Below, piece by piece: positions 46,614 to 55,317 of a stretch of DNA of 64,000 nt. Position 1 is the first letter of the stretch. The number at the start of each line of letters is the position of its first letter. The notes beneath the pieces were generated by a model. The model had not been told where the DNA came from. It saw only the letters and a program-made list of their open reading frames with translations, and made no database searches. The position numbers and the translations under genes are program-made. Origin of the DNA: Peribacillus simplex NBRC 15720 = DSM 1321 (GTDB lineage Bacteria; Bacillota; Bacilli; Bacillales; DSM-1321); assembly GCF_002243645.1 (NCBI RefSeq), contig NZ_CP017704.1:5474001-5538000 (forward strand), in the 5' to 3' direction.

Positions 46614-46709
46614 CTACTCTCCCTTTGAAATGACTTTATTACAAAAATGAATGAATCCTAAAAAGAGGATAAACGGTGTAACCATTAATGAAATTACTAT
46701 ACTATCCAT
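46614..46709 (-). CDS. 31-residue membrane peptide ahead of kdpF
   Basis: An ORF starting at ATG 46707-46709 encodes MDSIVISLMVTPFILFLGF followed by IHFCNKVISKGE. It has one hydrophobic helix with a charged tail. A strong GGGAGGAG lies about ten bases upstream, and the stop is four bases before the kdpF start, so translation is probably coupled. It is not KdpF. Some kdp operons (I recall kdpZFABCN of Alicyclobacillus) have a small gene in this place; homology to this ORF is untested. Confidence 0.6.
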   Translation of the reverse strand: MDSIVISLMVTPFILFLGFIHFCNKVISKGE

Positions 46710-47088
46710 TTTTCTCTCTCCTCCCGCATTAATAAATGCCTATATTCTCCTTCACCTCCTTAAAGATACGTTTGTTAATACTTTTCTTTTGCTCAGACAG
46801 ACGTCCGTTAAGGCATAAAAAAATAGACCAATGTTACTTTTCCCCCAGTTTGCAGCGCTGCACAAATACAATCTCCGTCCTACAGCGTCATGAACCACGA
46901 CGCAGCAGAAAAAGAAAGATATACAGAAAACAAACATTTTGTTGGAGAAAAAGTAATCATTGGTCTACTTAACGCCCAGCAAGCGATAGCGCTTACTCCA
47001 CGATCCGTCTTCCAAGAAACCTTTTCAATTATAGGCATAATAAAAAGACCTACGGAAATGTCAGGTTGCAATTTTGCTATAGCATAAC
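46710..47088 (-). other. Long kdp leader between riboswitch and first ORF
   Basis: About 380 bases separate the riboswitch terminator from the first kdp ORF. Short frames occur on both strands, but none has a ribosome site plus protein-like content. A perfect 12-bp palindrome TGCAGCGCTGCA lies at 46851-46862. AAGGAGGTG at about 46756-46764 (minus) has no good start after it. Confidence 0.5.
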
Positions 47089-47265
47089 AAAAAAGCCTCC
47101 TGAATCAAGGTGGTCTTATGACCTCCTTCGCTTTAGCCGACGAAGTTAGCTGACGGGTAGGATGGCGAAAGAGTGTCTCATCCCTTCTGCAAATGCAGAA
47201 TTAACCCCATAAATAGTGGGTCCTCCGTTCTCAATCACTTGAGATTTGGCCGGTATCTAATTGTT
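47089..47265 (-). promoter_or_regulatory. ydaO/yuaA-type c-di-AMP riboswitch
   Basis: Read on the minus strand, the leader shows the ydaO aptamer blocks in order: AAATCTC, CGGAGGACCCAC, TGGGGTTAATTCTGC, GAAGGGATGAG, CCCGTCAGCTAACTTCGTC and GGCTAAAGCG. Then follow three competing segments: AAGGAGGTC can pair with GACCACCTT, or CCACCT can pair with AGGAGG to form a hairpin ending in T6 (47089-47113). By family knowledge, c-di-AMP binding favours the terminator, so kdp is switched off when c-di-AMP is high. Confidence 0.92.
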
Positions 47266-47278
47266 TTTCATGAGGATT

Positions 47279-47308
47279 ATTGTACGCTCCTAATTAAAGG
47301 TTTGTAAA
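47279..47308 (-). promoter_or_regulatory. Sigma-A promoter of the kdp transcript
   Basis: On the minus strand TTTACA (47303-47308) and TACAAT (47279-47284) are 18 bases apart, placing the start about 10 to 15 bases before the aptamer. Confidence 0.65.
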
Positions 47309-47325
47309 CTCATCTAAACCTTTAA
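47294..47325. promoter_or_regulatory. Inverted repeat over the kdp -35 box
   Basis: Perfect 10-base arms TTAAAGGTTT and AAACCTTTAA, spaced by 12, contain the -35 box of the kdp promoter. This looks like an operator for an unknown regulator. Confidence 0.45.
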
Positions 47326-47420
47326 AAACCTCCATATCTGATTATTTAAGACGATATTTACCCAATTAATCAGCAAAAATGCTATATTTCTTAAGTTTAC
47401 TAACTTTTTCACTTTTTTCT

Positions 47421-47468
47421 AAAGTTTTACAAACTTTCATTGACAGGAACTTGACGTCGCATTATGAT
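47421..47468 (+). promoter_or_regulatory. Promoter of the DUF2294 gene with upstream palindrome
   Basis: TTGACA (47440-47445) and TATGAT (47463-47468) are 17 bases apart. Just upstream lies AAAGTTTTACAAACTTT (47421-47437), a palindrome with 7-base arms. It resembles the repeat over the divergent kdp promoter. Confidence 0.7.
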
Positions 47469-47504
47469 AAATCCCATAAATTCGTCAGATGAACTGGAGG
47501 CATT

Positions 47505-47879
47505 ATGATAAATACAAAAAAAAGGATCGAGGCTGAAATAAGCGAAGCATTCATTAAATTCCAGCGTGAATTGATAGGAAGAGGACCTCAGGAAACTAAA
47601 ACTTATATAATCAATGATATGTTGATAACCCGTTTTAAGGGTGTCCTTACTGTAGAGGAAAAGCACCTTGTGAGTCACAATTCCGGCAAAAAACTTGTGA
47701 AAAAAATGCGCTCACTACTACGTGAAATGTATACTAAGGAATATGAAAAAATAGTTGAAGATCATACAGGTTGTAAGGTTCTTTCATCTCACAGTGATAT
47801 AAGCACTAAAACAGGTGAAAGAATTGAAGTTTTCATTATGGATAAGGATTTGGAACGTCTTTTTGAAACCATCAAATAG
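47505..47879 (+). CDS. DUF2294 family protein
   Basis: The 124-residue protein has the DUF2294 pattern: a first helix (ISEAFIKFQRELIGRGPQETK), the strand NDMLITRFKGVLT, EKHL and a late strand IEVFIMDKDLERLFE. The function is unknown; in some genomes members sit next to ion-transport genes. CTGGAGG precedes the ATG. It is divergent from kdp. Confidence 0.82.
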   Translation: MINTKKRIEAEISEAFIKFQRELIGRGPQETKTYIINDMLITRFKGVLTVEEKHLVSHNSGKKLVKKMRSLLREMYTKEYEKIVEDHTGCKVLSSHSDISTKTGERIEVFIMDKDLERLFETIK

Positions 47880-47952
47880 GAAGGCGATAAAGTTACAATT
47901 CTCCCACTCGAATATTATAGTAAAATAATTTTAATGAAAAACTTTATATTTA

Positions 47953-48000
47953 AAAACATCAGTGGGGGAGAATCATTATTTTCCCCCACTGATGTTTTTT
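47953..48000. terminator. Terminator of the DUF2294 gene
   Basis: Arms AACATCAGTGGGGGA and TCCCCCACTGATGTT enclose a short loop and end in T6; an A5 on the left makes it bidirectional. Confidence 0.9.
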
Positions 48001-48005
48001 ATAGT

Positions 48006-48155
48006 TTACTTTTCTTTTAACCACTTCTTTATCATCATACATTCTCCAATTAAACCACCTGCTAGAAAACATATAACAGCAGTAGAATAATCTGGGTTTT
48101 CAAATAAAATTTCAGAGATTATAATACCAATAAAAAGTCCTAATAGAATAAGCGG
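48006..48155 (-). pseudogene. Membrane protein fragment
   Basis: A 49-codon frame reads PLILLGLFIGIIISEILF, then ENPDYSTAVICFLAGGLIGE and a lysine-rich end (IKKWLKEK). Two membrane helices are evident. A TAA lies directly upstream and there is no start codon, so the 5' part is lost. The family is not recognised. Confidence 0.4.
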
Positions 48156-48219
48156 TTAATTTACATTTAAAATTTAACAGGAAACAGGGTCATGTCCCTA
48201 CCAAAGGTAAAATCGCCAT

Positions 48220-48260
48220 AAAAAAGCACGAATGACGTTTTAACGACATTCATGCTTTTT
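48220..48260. terminator. Terminator-like hairpin
   Basis: AAAAGCA/TGCTTTT with inner GAATG/CATTC, one mismatch between them, flanked by A and T runs. Confidence 0.55.
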
Positions 48261-48377
48261 AAGTGGAGAATAAAAATAGTATTCATGCTTCGGACTTTTC
48301 TCGGTATTCACATATTTTTTTAGAATTTTTTTAATTATTACTGCATCTCAGTTGAGCTGCTCACGAGCCTTTAGTCA

Positions 48378-48524
48378 TTAATCCGTCACTTGGACCACTA
48401 GTGATGCATCGTGTTTAAACCAACCATTCACTTGTTCATAGACTTCAATAGTGAATTTTCCGATTTTATTCTCCCATCATTTTCATAACCTACCAGAGAC
48501 CATTTTTACTGGAGTTTGTATATC
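48378..48524 (-). pseudogene. Decayed reading frame after the YkfC-like gene
   Basis: One frame reads DIQTPVKMVSGRL, TGA, K, TGA, WENKIGKFTIEVYEQVNGWF and KHDASLVVQVTD before TAA. It is in the same direction as the peptidase gene and begins right at its stop. The source family is not recognised. Confidence 0.35.
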
Positions 48525-48532
48525 ACTAAGTA

Positions 48533-49534
48533 TCAATCGATATATCTTCTTGCTCCCGCATATTCCTCTCCGTATCCCGATGTTTTTATTTCATCTATCC
48601 TTACATGTGTAGAGCTGTTAGGCGAATGGATCATTTTGCCGTCACCAATATATATTCCGACATGATGGACCTTTCCTTTCCCTTTATCATAGGCAAAAAA
48701 TAGTAAATCACCTGGTTGAAGATTTTCTTGTTCCACCTTTTTTCCATGTTGCGCCTGAATGGAAGAGTCTCTTGGGATCGTTATTCCATTTGCATGGTAC
48801 ATTGTATAGGTAAATCCAGAACAGTCAAATCCAAAACCGGAAATCCCAGCCCATAAGTAAGGAAGCCCTAAAAATCCTTTTCCTGATTCAACGATATCCA
48901 TTCCGGTTGGAGCAGGTATTTGATTTTCATTTTGATAGACTGACACGTCCTGCTTCTCTATCCATTTTGCTCCATTACTCGGTGTCATCACCTTCACTTT
49001 ATCTTTTTTCACCTGCAATAGCGGGAGGCGGGTATCGAAGCTGACCTCCATAAATTTGGACCGAAGTTTCGAATCCGAATAAAGCCAAGTCTTTGGGGCA
49101 TTTACAAGGGCAAATCCTCGTTTAAAATGCTTCTCAAAAGAATTTCCGTCTTTTAATTGTGCCTTTGGCATCCATCCTGGATAACCAATATCATTGCGGG
49201 GCGTCGGTTGATTGGCAACGGCTACTTTCACCCATTCACCCCGATCTTCTAGAATCGTCACTTTTGAACCATATAACGCTTGTGTTTCCAAGTTACCCAC
49301 AAGCCACAGTTTGTCTTCATAATTCATCGAGCCGATCCAGGCATTCAAATCAACAGGGTTCGATGCTGAAGGAGCATCGATTTCTCTTAATAATCCTGGC
49401 TCAGTCCAAAGAGTTGCCACGTTTACATCTACATAGGCAACTCTCTGCTTCTCTCTTGAACTAGCTTCATGGGGACTGAATACTAAAATACCGAGAGCAA
49501 ATAAAGATAGCACAAAAACGGTTAACCTTTTCAA
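48533..49534 (-). CDS. NlpC/P60 endopeptidase, YkfC-like
   Basis: The 333-residue protein should cleave L-Ala-gamma-D-Glu-type bonds of cell-wall peptides. An N-terminal hydrophobic segment (LTVFVLSLFALGILVF) acts as signal peptide, then two SH3-type domains (TEPGLLREIDAPS to WVKVAV; TWLYSDSKLRS). The NlpC/P60 domain has the cysteine in FDCSGF, the histidine in VHHVGIYIG and the third residue in MIHSPNS. I start at TTG 49532-49534, with GAAAGGGTG six bases upstream. It could supply wall-derived amino acids to the nearby transport cluster. Confidence 0.88.
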   Translation of the reverse strand: MKRLTVFVLSLFALGILVFSPHEASSREKQRVAYVDVNVATLWTEPGLLREIDAPSASNPVDLNAWIGSMNYEDKLWLVGNLETQALYGSKVTILEDRGEWVKVAVANQPTPRNDIGYPGWMPKAQLKDGNSFEKHFKRGFALVNAPKTWLYSDSKLRSKFMEVSFDTRLPLLQVKKDKVKVMTPSNGAKWIEKQDVSVYQNENQIPAPTGMDIVESGKGFLGLPYLWAGISGFGFDCSGFTYTMYHANGITIPRDSSIQAQHGKKVEQENLQPGDLLFFAYDKGKGKVHHVGIYIGDGKMIHSPNSSTHVRIDEIKTSGYGEEYAGARRYID

Positions 49535-49566
49535 ATTAATCACCCTTTCGAAATTATTGTTATTGA

Positions 49567-49601
49567 GTAAAAGACACTATTGTATTAATAGTGCCTTTTA
49601 C
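49567..49601 (-). terminator. Terminator after the nitrilase gene
   Basis: Arms GTAAAAGACACTAT and ATAGTGCCTTTTAC pair with one wobble around a 7-nt loop, seven bases after the nitrilase stop. Confidence 0.7.
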
Positions 49602-49607
49602 AACTGA

Positions 49608-50474
49608 TTATTTCAGCCCTTCGTATGGCTCATATTTTGCATACATATCTTTTCGGCGATTACGATCCTTGAAAGTGGTTGCCGCACCATTTTTTCGATT
49701 CTCATAAAGTTCGTCCATATCAACCGTTCCGGTAATGATTGTATGTTCATTCATTACCGCCTCGGCTACTATTCCATTTGCTGGCCAAGCGCTGTCACAT
49801 GGGCTAAGTATACTGGCACGGCCGTATCCGTTCTGCAGGGGTGCCCCTGGTTCACCAACAGTGGGGCAATGAACAAAATATACCTGATTCTCGATTGCAC
49901 GTGCATGTGCGCAATGGCGAACGCGCCAAAAACCAGCCTCTGTAAATGTGTATGATGGGCAAAAAATGATGTCGGCCCCTTTCACTGATAATATCCTTGA
50001 TATTTCAGGTATCTCCGCTTCATAACATACCGCTATTCCTATCTTAACCGGACCCACGGAATAAACTTCCAGATCATCACCTTCAGAAGTATGCCAATTC
50101 GCTTCAGCAGGAAAGATATGAGTTTTTTTATGCTCAACGACTGATCCGTCTTTATCAAAAATGTATGCAATATTGAAGTATTCATTTTCGCGGCGTTCCA
50201 GATGCGTGCCCGCAATGATGACCTGTTTTCTTTTTCTTGAAAGTGACCTGAAAAGATCTTTGTATTGATTGGTATATTCATCAATCCTGATAACGGACGA
50301 AGCATCCTGTTCTCCAAAGGCCGCTGATAACCCGATAGTTAACAGTTCAGGAAAAATGATATAATCCGAGTTTTCTGGAACTTGGGTGATCAAGTTTTCT
50401 ACTTGTTCCTGAAATTCATTGAAAGTTGACACTTTTTCTACACGAAATTGACAAGCCGTTATTTTAATTTTCAC
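49608..50474 (-). CDS. Carbon-nitrogen hydrolase (nitrilase superfamily)
   Basis: The 288-residue enzyme has the Glu-Lys-Cys triad: glutamate in IIFPELL, lysine in HKKTHIFPAE and cysteine in IGIAVCYEAEIPE. It hydrolyses an amide or carbamoyl bond; the family includes omega-amidases and N-carbamoylases. The start is GTG behind GGGAGG. It follows the SSS symporter by 70 bases and belongs to the same cluster. Confidence 0.88.
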   Translation of the reverse strand: MKIKITACQFRVEKVSTFNEFQEQVENLITQVPENSDYIIFPELLTIGLSAAFGEQDASSVIRIDEYTNQYKDLFRSLSRKRKQVIIAGTHLERRENEYFNIAYIFDKDGSVVEHKKTHIFPAEANWHTSEGDDLEVYSVGPVKIGIAVCYEAEIPEISRILSVKGADIIFCPSYTFTEAGFWRVRHCAHARAIENQVYFVHCPTVGEPGAPLQNGYGRASILSPCDSAWPANGIVAEAVMNEHTIITGTVDMDELYENRKNGAATTFKDRNRRKDMYAKYEPYEGLK

Positions 50475-50544
50475 AAAAGCCCTCCCAAATCATGTTTTAT
50501 CACTTCTTCCAGTCGGTAATTCCATTAGCCTTAATTAAAAGAAA

Positions 50545-52029
50545 TCAGGATATCTTGTCCAGATCATTCATTTCGGTCTGTTGAATAGAGATATGTTTAG
50601 TAAGTGCACTTACAATGAATGTTACTAGTATATTAATTAACAAAGCTATGACGCCTGTACTGATATCATTAATTACATGTGGGATATCCGGCAGGAATGT
50701 AGCAACCTTCACATCTCCAATTGTCGCATATAAAACAATTAGGACGCCTGCCAATATTCCTGCCATTGCACCATACTTATTGATTATATTGGTTTTTGGT
50801 AAACTGCAAAACAAGGAGGGTGCCAGTTGCGTAATTAAACTGTATGACATAATATTCAAGATGGCCAAAGCCTCGCCGCCTGTTACCGTTACAATTAAAG
50901 CAATGATTGAGATACCAATAATAATTATCCTAGAGACAATCAATTGATGTGTTTCAGTCGCAGCCGGGACCAGAACTTTGAAAAAGCTATTTGTCAGACC
51001 TACCGATGCAGCCATTAGCATGACTGAAGCCGGTACTAGTGCCGTCAATAAACCTGCAGCTCCGATAACCCCTATCACCCAAGGATCGAATGTTTGAATC
51101 GCCAGCCTTAAAAGCGAGAGATCTCCATCAGCTCCTTGCAAACCCGGGATTTCCATGATGGCTGTAAATCCAATAAAAAAAACGAAAAGAAGTAACAATG
51201 TGTATAAGGGTAACGCAATCGCATTTTTCCGGAGGGTTCTTTCCCCATTCGACGATAAAACGACCATGAATGTTTGTGGCAGCAAATAAAATCCTAGTGC
51301 ATTTAGCAAAACGGTGGACACAAACCAGGACTGACTCAATCCCTGATCTGCCAAAACCAACATTTCCGGTTTAGCAGCTTGGACGGTCTCAAACATTGAC
51401 TGTATGCCTCCGAAGTAATGAAATGGAATGTAAATCCCTAAAAAGATAACGACCACCAAAATCATGAAATCTTTTAGTATGGCTGTCCACGCTGATCCAT
51501 GAATGCCTGAAATCATTACATAGGTAGTTACGACCACAGCACCGATCACACTTGCAGCAACTGGTGAAATTGCTCCGTAAGATGCTTCTGAAACAATGAT
51601 ACCTAATCCTTTGAGCTGTATGACTATGTAAGGCACGAGGGCTAAGCTTCCCAGAACAGCAACGATCATCCCCATTGACTTGCTTTTATATTTAGATGCA
51701 AAATACTCTGGCTGAGAGATAATAGAATGGCGTTTTGAATATCTCCATATTTTAGGAACGAGCCAATATGATAGGACATAGGCTAAGAAAATATAGGCGG
51801 GAACATAATAAGCAGCCGCACCTTTTGAGTAAGCCCACCCACTTCCGCCCAGAAAAGTAAAAGTTGTATAAATTTCACCTGCTATCAGCAGAAAAATGAA
51901 AAATGTACCGAAGCCCCTGCCCCCTACGGCAAATTGCTCCATGTCCATATCCTTCCCTTTTCTTGCTTTTATCCCTAAATAAAGTGCTAGAACCAAGAAG
52001 ATGGCAATGATGAGTAATGAGATATTCAT
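50545..52029 (-). CDS. Sodium:solute symporter (SSS family)
   Basis: The 494-residue protein has about 13 membrane helices of the LeuT-like SSSF fold. FAVGGRGFGTFFIFLLIAGE and the region ISGIHGSAWTAILKDFMIL, around the sodium site, fit the pantothenate/proline-type group. It overlaps the DUF3311 gene by four bases, so translation is coupled. The solute is probably an amide, ureido or amino acid compound handled by the neighbouring hydrolases, which is inference. Confidence 0.88.
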   Translation of the reverse strand: MNISLLIIAIFLVLALYLGIKARKGKDMDMEQFAVGGRGFGTFFIFLLIAGEIYTTFTFLGGSGWAYSKGAAAYYVPAYIFLAYVLSYWLVPKIWRYSKRHSIISQPEYFASKYKSKSMGMIVAVLGSLALVPYIVIQLKGLGIIVSEASYGAISPVAASVIGAVVVTTYVMISGIHGSAWTAILKDFMILVVVIFLGIYIPFHYFGGIQSMFETVQAAKPEMLVLADQGLSQSWFVSTVLLNALGFYLLPQTFMVVLSSNGERTLRKNAIALPLYTLLLLFVFFIGFTAIMEIPGLQGADGDLSLLRLAIQTFDPWVIGVIGAAGLLTALVPASVMLMAASVGLTNSFFKVLVPAATETHQLIVSRIIIIGISIIALIVTVTGGEALAILNIMSYSLITQLAPSLFCSLPKTNIINKYGAMAGILAGVLIVLYATIGDVKVATFLPDIPHVINDISTGVIALLINILVTFIVSALTKHISIQQTEMNDLDKIS

Positions 52030-52226
52030 TCAGAATCACTCCCTTTATTATCAGGATCGAACTTATAGACAATAATTAAGATAATCGATGCCATCACCAT
52101 CCAAAATGCAACCCAAAATAACAAAAAAGGCATCCCCAATATGTACGGTTCTATTTTATTTGCATAGGGCAATAAACCTAAAAACCCTATAAATGGAACA
52201 AAAAGCAATAGCTTAATAGCATCCAA
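52026..52226 (-). CDS. DUF3311 small membrane partner of the symporter
   Basis: The 66-residue protein has two membrane helices (LLLFVPFIGFLGLLPY and PFLLFWVAFWMVMASIILII) and the DUF3311 pattern. Such proteins regularly precede SSS symporters. The start is TTG behind GGGGAGGG. Confidence 0.85.
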   Translation of the reverse strand: MDAIKLLLFVPFIGFLGLLPYANKIEPYILGMPFLLFWVAFWMVMASIILIIVYKFDPDNKGSDSE

Positions 52227-52362
52227 ATTATACCCTCCCCTAATTAGGTTCCTTACACGGATGCATCACCATCAGTCAAGCTGACTTTCATACTGTACTG
52301 ATGGTTTGATAGCACCCTTTGTTTACTGTCATTACCTGCTTTCAACCAACCATATATTCGTC

Positions 52363-53595
52363 TTAAGCGGACTGGATGGCAAGGACCGTTTCCAGTATTA
52401 CATTGACGCCTTTTTCACAATCTTCCCAACTAGTAAGTTCCTCTTCACAATGACTTTTACCGTTGATACTTGGGACGAAAACCATGGCAGTAGGTATATA
52501 ACTAGCTATAAACTGTGCATCATGCCCTGCACCGCTTACCATTCTTTTATAGGGTAGGCCTAGATAATTGGTTGATTGCTCAAGCAAATTGCAAATGGAT
52601 TTGTCGAACCAAACGGTATCCCTGTCCCATAATTTTTTCGCTTGGATGTCACAGCCGCCTTCTGAACCTGTAGTTATAAGGCTTTTAATGACTTCCTCCA
52701 CCTTTTCGATGACTTTGGAATCCTTATGTCTCGCTTCTAGCGAAAAAACCACTTTATTAGGGATCACCGTATGGATATTAGGAAACACATTTACCCTTCC
52801 CATCGTAAAAACCAAATCGTCATCAAGCATGCCTAGCTTCTGACGAGCCTCCATAATCAAGCTATTCGCAGTGAAGAAAGCATCTTTTCTCATATTCATC
52901 GGGGTGGTTCCTGCATGATCGGATTCGCCTGTAACTTCTATCTCATAGCACACCATACCAAGGACACATTCAACGACACCGATCGTGAGTGATTCACGTT
53001 CAAGAATGGGCCCTTGTTCAATATGCAATTCTAGAAATGCAGTCGCTTCTTTTAAACGATTCTCTTTATCCCCTGCATATCCAATGGCATTCAAAGCACT
53101 TTCGAAAGTCGTTCCGTCACTATCCGTCTTTTGCAGCATGATGGATTTTTCGAATTTACCTGAAAGAACTCCCGAAGACATCATGGAAGGTTCGAATCTG
53201 GCTCCCTCTTCGTTTGTAAAATTGACGATCATTACCGGAATTTTAGGTTGGATATTATTTTCCACCAGAGTCCGCACGACTTCCAAGCCTGCAGCTACAC
53301 CCAAGATACCATCAAATCGCCCTCCCTTTTTTACGGTATCCATATGTGATCCCATCACAATAGGCGGTTTGTTTTCAAGTCCCGCTAATGTAGCGTAAAT
53401 ATTCCCCATATCATCAACCTTAATGGTCATACCCAATTCTTTACAGCAAGCGCAAAAGTAATCCCGGACTAATCGGTCTTCTTCGGAAAGGGAAAGCCGT
53501 GTGACTCCATTGTTTTCTGTCCTTCCAAAATCAGCAAATTTCTCGAGTGTACGACTCATCCTCTCACCATTAATTAATAATTTTTGCTTTTTCAT
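52363..53595 (-). CDS. N-carbamoyl-L-amino-acid hydrolase / allantoate amidohydrolase family
   Basis: The 410-residue M20-fold zinc enzyme removes a carbamoyl group from N-carbamoyl amino acids or acts on allantoate. Metal ligands lie in GSHMDTVKKGGRFDG, NFTNEEGARF, HIEQGP and SGAGHDAQ. The dimer domain has GESDHAGTTPM. AAAGGGGG lies before the ATG. It sits between the DUF3311/SSS pair and a YtcJ-type amidohydrolase. Confidence 0.9.
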   Translation of the reverse strand: MKKQKLLINGERMSRTLEKFADFGRTENNGVTRLSLSEEDRLVRDYFCACCKELGMTIKVDDMGNIYATLAGLENKPPIVMGSHMDTVKKGGRFDGILGVAAGLEVVRTLVENNIQPKIPVMIVNFTNEEGARFEPSMMSSGVLSGKFEKSIMLQKTDSDGTTFESALNAIGYAGDKENRLKEATAFLELHIEQGPILERESLTIGVVECVLGMVCYEIEVTGESDHAGTTPMNMRKDAFFTANSLIMEARQKLGMLDDDLVFTMGRVNVFPNIHTVIPNKVVFSLEARHKDSKVIEKVEEVIKSLITTGSEGGCDIQAKKLWDRDTVWFDKSICNLLEQSTNYLGLPYKRMVSGAGHDAQFIASYIPTAMVFVPSINGKSHCEEELTSWEDCEKGVNVILETVLAIQSA

Positions 53596-53697
53596 AGCGA
53601 ATATCCCCCTTTTAGATAACCTGCTAAATTCTACTTGCGTTCGCTTAAGCCAAAAATGAAAGTGAAGGTATTGTTGTTTTAGAATTTTACGCTAGAT

Positions 53698-55317
53698 TTA
53701 TATTTCTACTAATGTTCCCCGATGATAAAGAATCTCCCCATTCAAAATCGTTGACTCAACTTTCAAATCCTTGATATTTTGGGAATCCACTTTCAATATA
53801 CTATTATTCAATACTACTAGATCGGCCAGCTTGCCTGCCTCCAGGCTGCCTTTGACATCTTCATCGAAACTCGCAAATGCGCCATTCCATGTGTATAGTT
53901 TTATGGCTTCCAATACGCTAATAGATTGAACCGGACCTATTTTCGTACCAGACCTGCTTGTTCTATTAACAGCAACGTGTATGCCTAATAAAGGGTCGTG
54001 ATCAGTTACGGGAGCATCTGAACCACCTGCGGCCAAGATGTCATTATCAATAAAATCACGGGCAGCGTACATGTGGTTGACCCTATTGCCGTAATGTTCA
54101 ATATATATATCACCGAATTCAAAAGGAAATGGGGGGTTGGGGATCGGGATGATTCCAAGTTCTTTCATCCTAATTTGTAAATCTGGCGAAGATATTCCAG
54201 CATGCTCAATTCTATGTCTATGATCTTTCCTTGGCGATTCATTCAAAGCCTTTTCCACGCAATTTAAATACATCTCTATCGCTTTGTCACCTTGGGCATG
54301 GACTGTGATCTGATAGCCTTTTTTATGTGCCTGACCTAATACTTGATAGATTTCCTCTTCTTTATAATAAAGAATGCCAAAATTCCCAGGATCACTCGAA
54401 TAAGGCTCGCGGGTAGCAATTGTCGGACCGGTACTGCTGCCATCCGTAAACAATTTAGCTGGTCCGATTTTGAATCTTTCATCCCCAGTTCCGGTTATGA
54501 CTCCCGAATCTACCATTTTATTTACAAATTCATGAGAATTATTCAATGAACCGACCATCGCATAGATACGGACACGAATATCCTTATTTTTTATGGCCTG
54601 TTGCATTAAACGGAAACTTTCAGGACCATGAGCACCAGCTTCATGAATGCTTGTTATGCCTGCTGCGATGAAATGCTCCGACGCTATTTTCACCGCTTTC
54701 AACAGTTCACTTTCTGAATAACTTGCTCTGTCTGCCATTATCATATTTGCTGTTTCAATGAGTTTGCCTGTAATCCTCCCCGCCCTATCCTTTTCAATGA
54801 TCCCTCCAGTTGGATTATCTGAGTTTTCATCAATTCGGGCAATCGCTAACGCCCTGCTATTCACCACGCTTATATGGCTGCATGTTCGGGTCACGATAAT
54901 GGGATGATCTGTTGAAATGGCATCCAATTCCGCTATTGTTGGATAACGTTTTTCTTTAACAGCGGTCTCATTAAAGCCCCAGGCGCGGATCCACTCACCT
55001 TTAGGGACCGTCAAAGCTTTCTTCTTCAGATCGATTAACAAATCTTCTACAGATTTGATATGTTCAGCTTTACAACTTACTGCCAATTGATTGACACCGT
55101 ACAATATAAGATGAATATGAGAATCTATAAACCCAGGAAGTAATGACTTTCCCTGCAAATCAATCACATTTGTTTCTTCTCCGATAAATACCTTGATTTC
55201 CTGATTTGTTCCGACTGCCGAGATACGATTACCTTTAATTGCCAGGGCTTCTGCGACTTCATTTTTTTGATTTACGGTAATGACCTCGCCGTTTATGAAT
55301 ACGATATCAGCTGTCAA
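53698..55317 (-). CDS. YtcJ-like amidohydrolase
   Basis: The 539-residue TIM-barrel metal hydrolase has the first metal pair in GFIDSHIHL, a histidine in VTVHAQGD-like TVHAQGDKA, RIEHAG, and the last aspartate in GGSDAPVTDHDP. A small composite beta domain is formed by both ends (INGEVITVN; LEAGKLADLVVL). It likely hydrolyses a cyclic or linear amide. I start at TTG 55315-55317, with AAGGGG eight bases upstream; the frame extends to 55326. Confidence 0.87.
   Translation of the reverse strand: MTADIVFINGEVITVNQKNEVAEALAIKGNRISAVGTNQEIKVFIGEETNVIDLQGKSLLPGFIDSHIHLILYGVNQLAVSCKAEHIKSVEDLLIDLKKKALTVPKGEWIRAWGFNETAVKEKRYPTIAELDAISTDHPIIVTRTCSHISVVNSRALAIARIDENSDNPTGGIIEKDRAGRITGKLIETANMIMADRASYSESELLKAVKIASEHFIAAGITSIHEAGAHGPESFRLMQQAIKNKDIRVRIYAMVGSLNNSHEFVNKMVDSGVITGTGDERFKIGPAKLFTDGSSTGPTIATREPYSSDPGNFGILYYKEEEIYQVLGQAHKKGYQITVHAQGDKAIEMYLNCVEKALNESPRKDHRHRIEHAGISSPDLQIRMKELGIIPIPNPPFPFEFGDIYIEHYGNRVNHMYAARDFIDNDILAAGGSDAPVTDHDPLLGIHVAVNRTSRSGTKIGPVQSISVLEAIKLYTWNGAFASFDEDVKGSLEAGKLADLVVLNNSILKVDSQNIKDLKVESTILNGEILYHRGTLVEI

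Noticed and set aside
46736..47087. ORFs of 61 to 78 codons on both strands of the kdp leader
   Set aside because: They have no ribosome sites or recognisable motifs; the region is transcribed leader of kdp.
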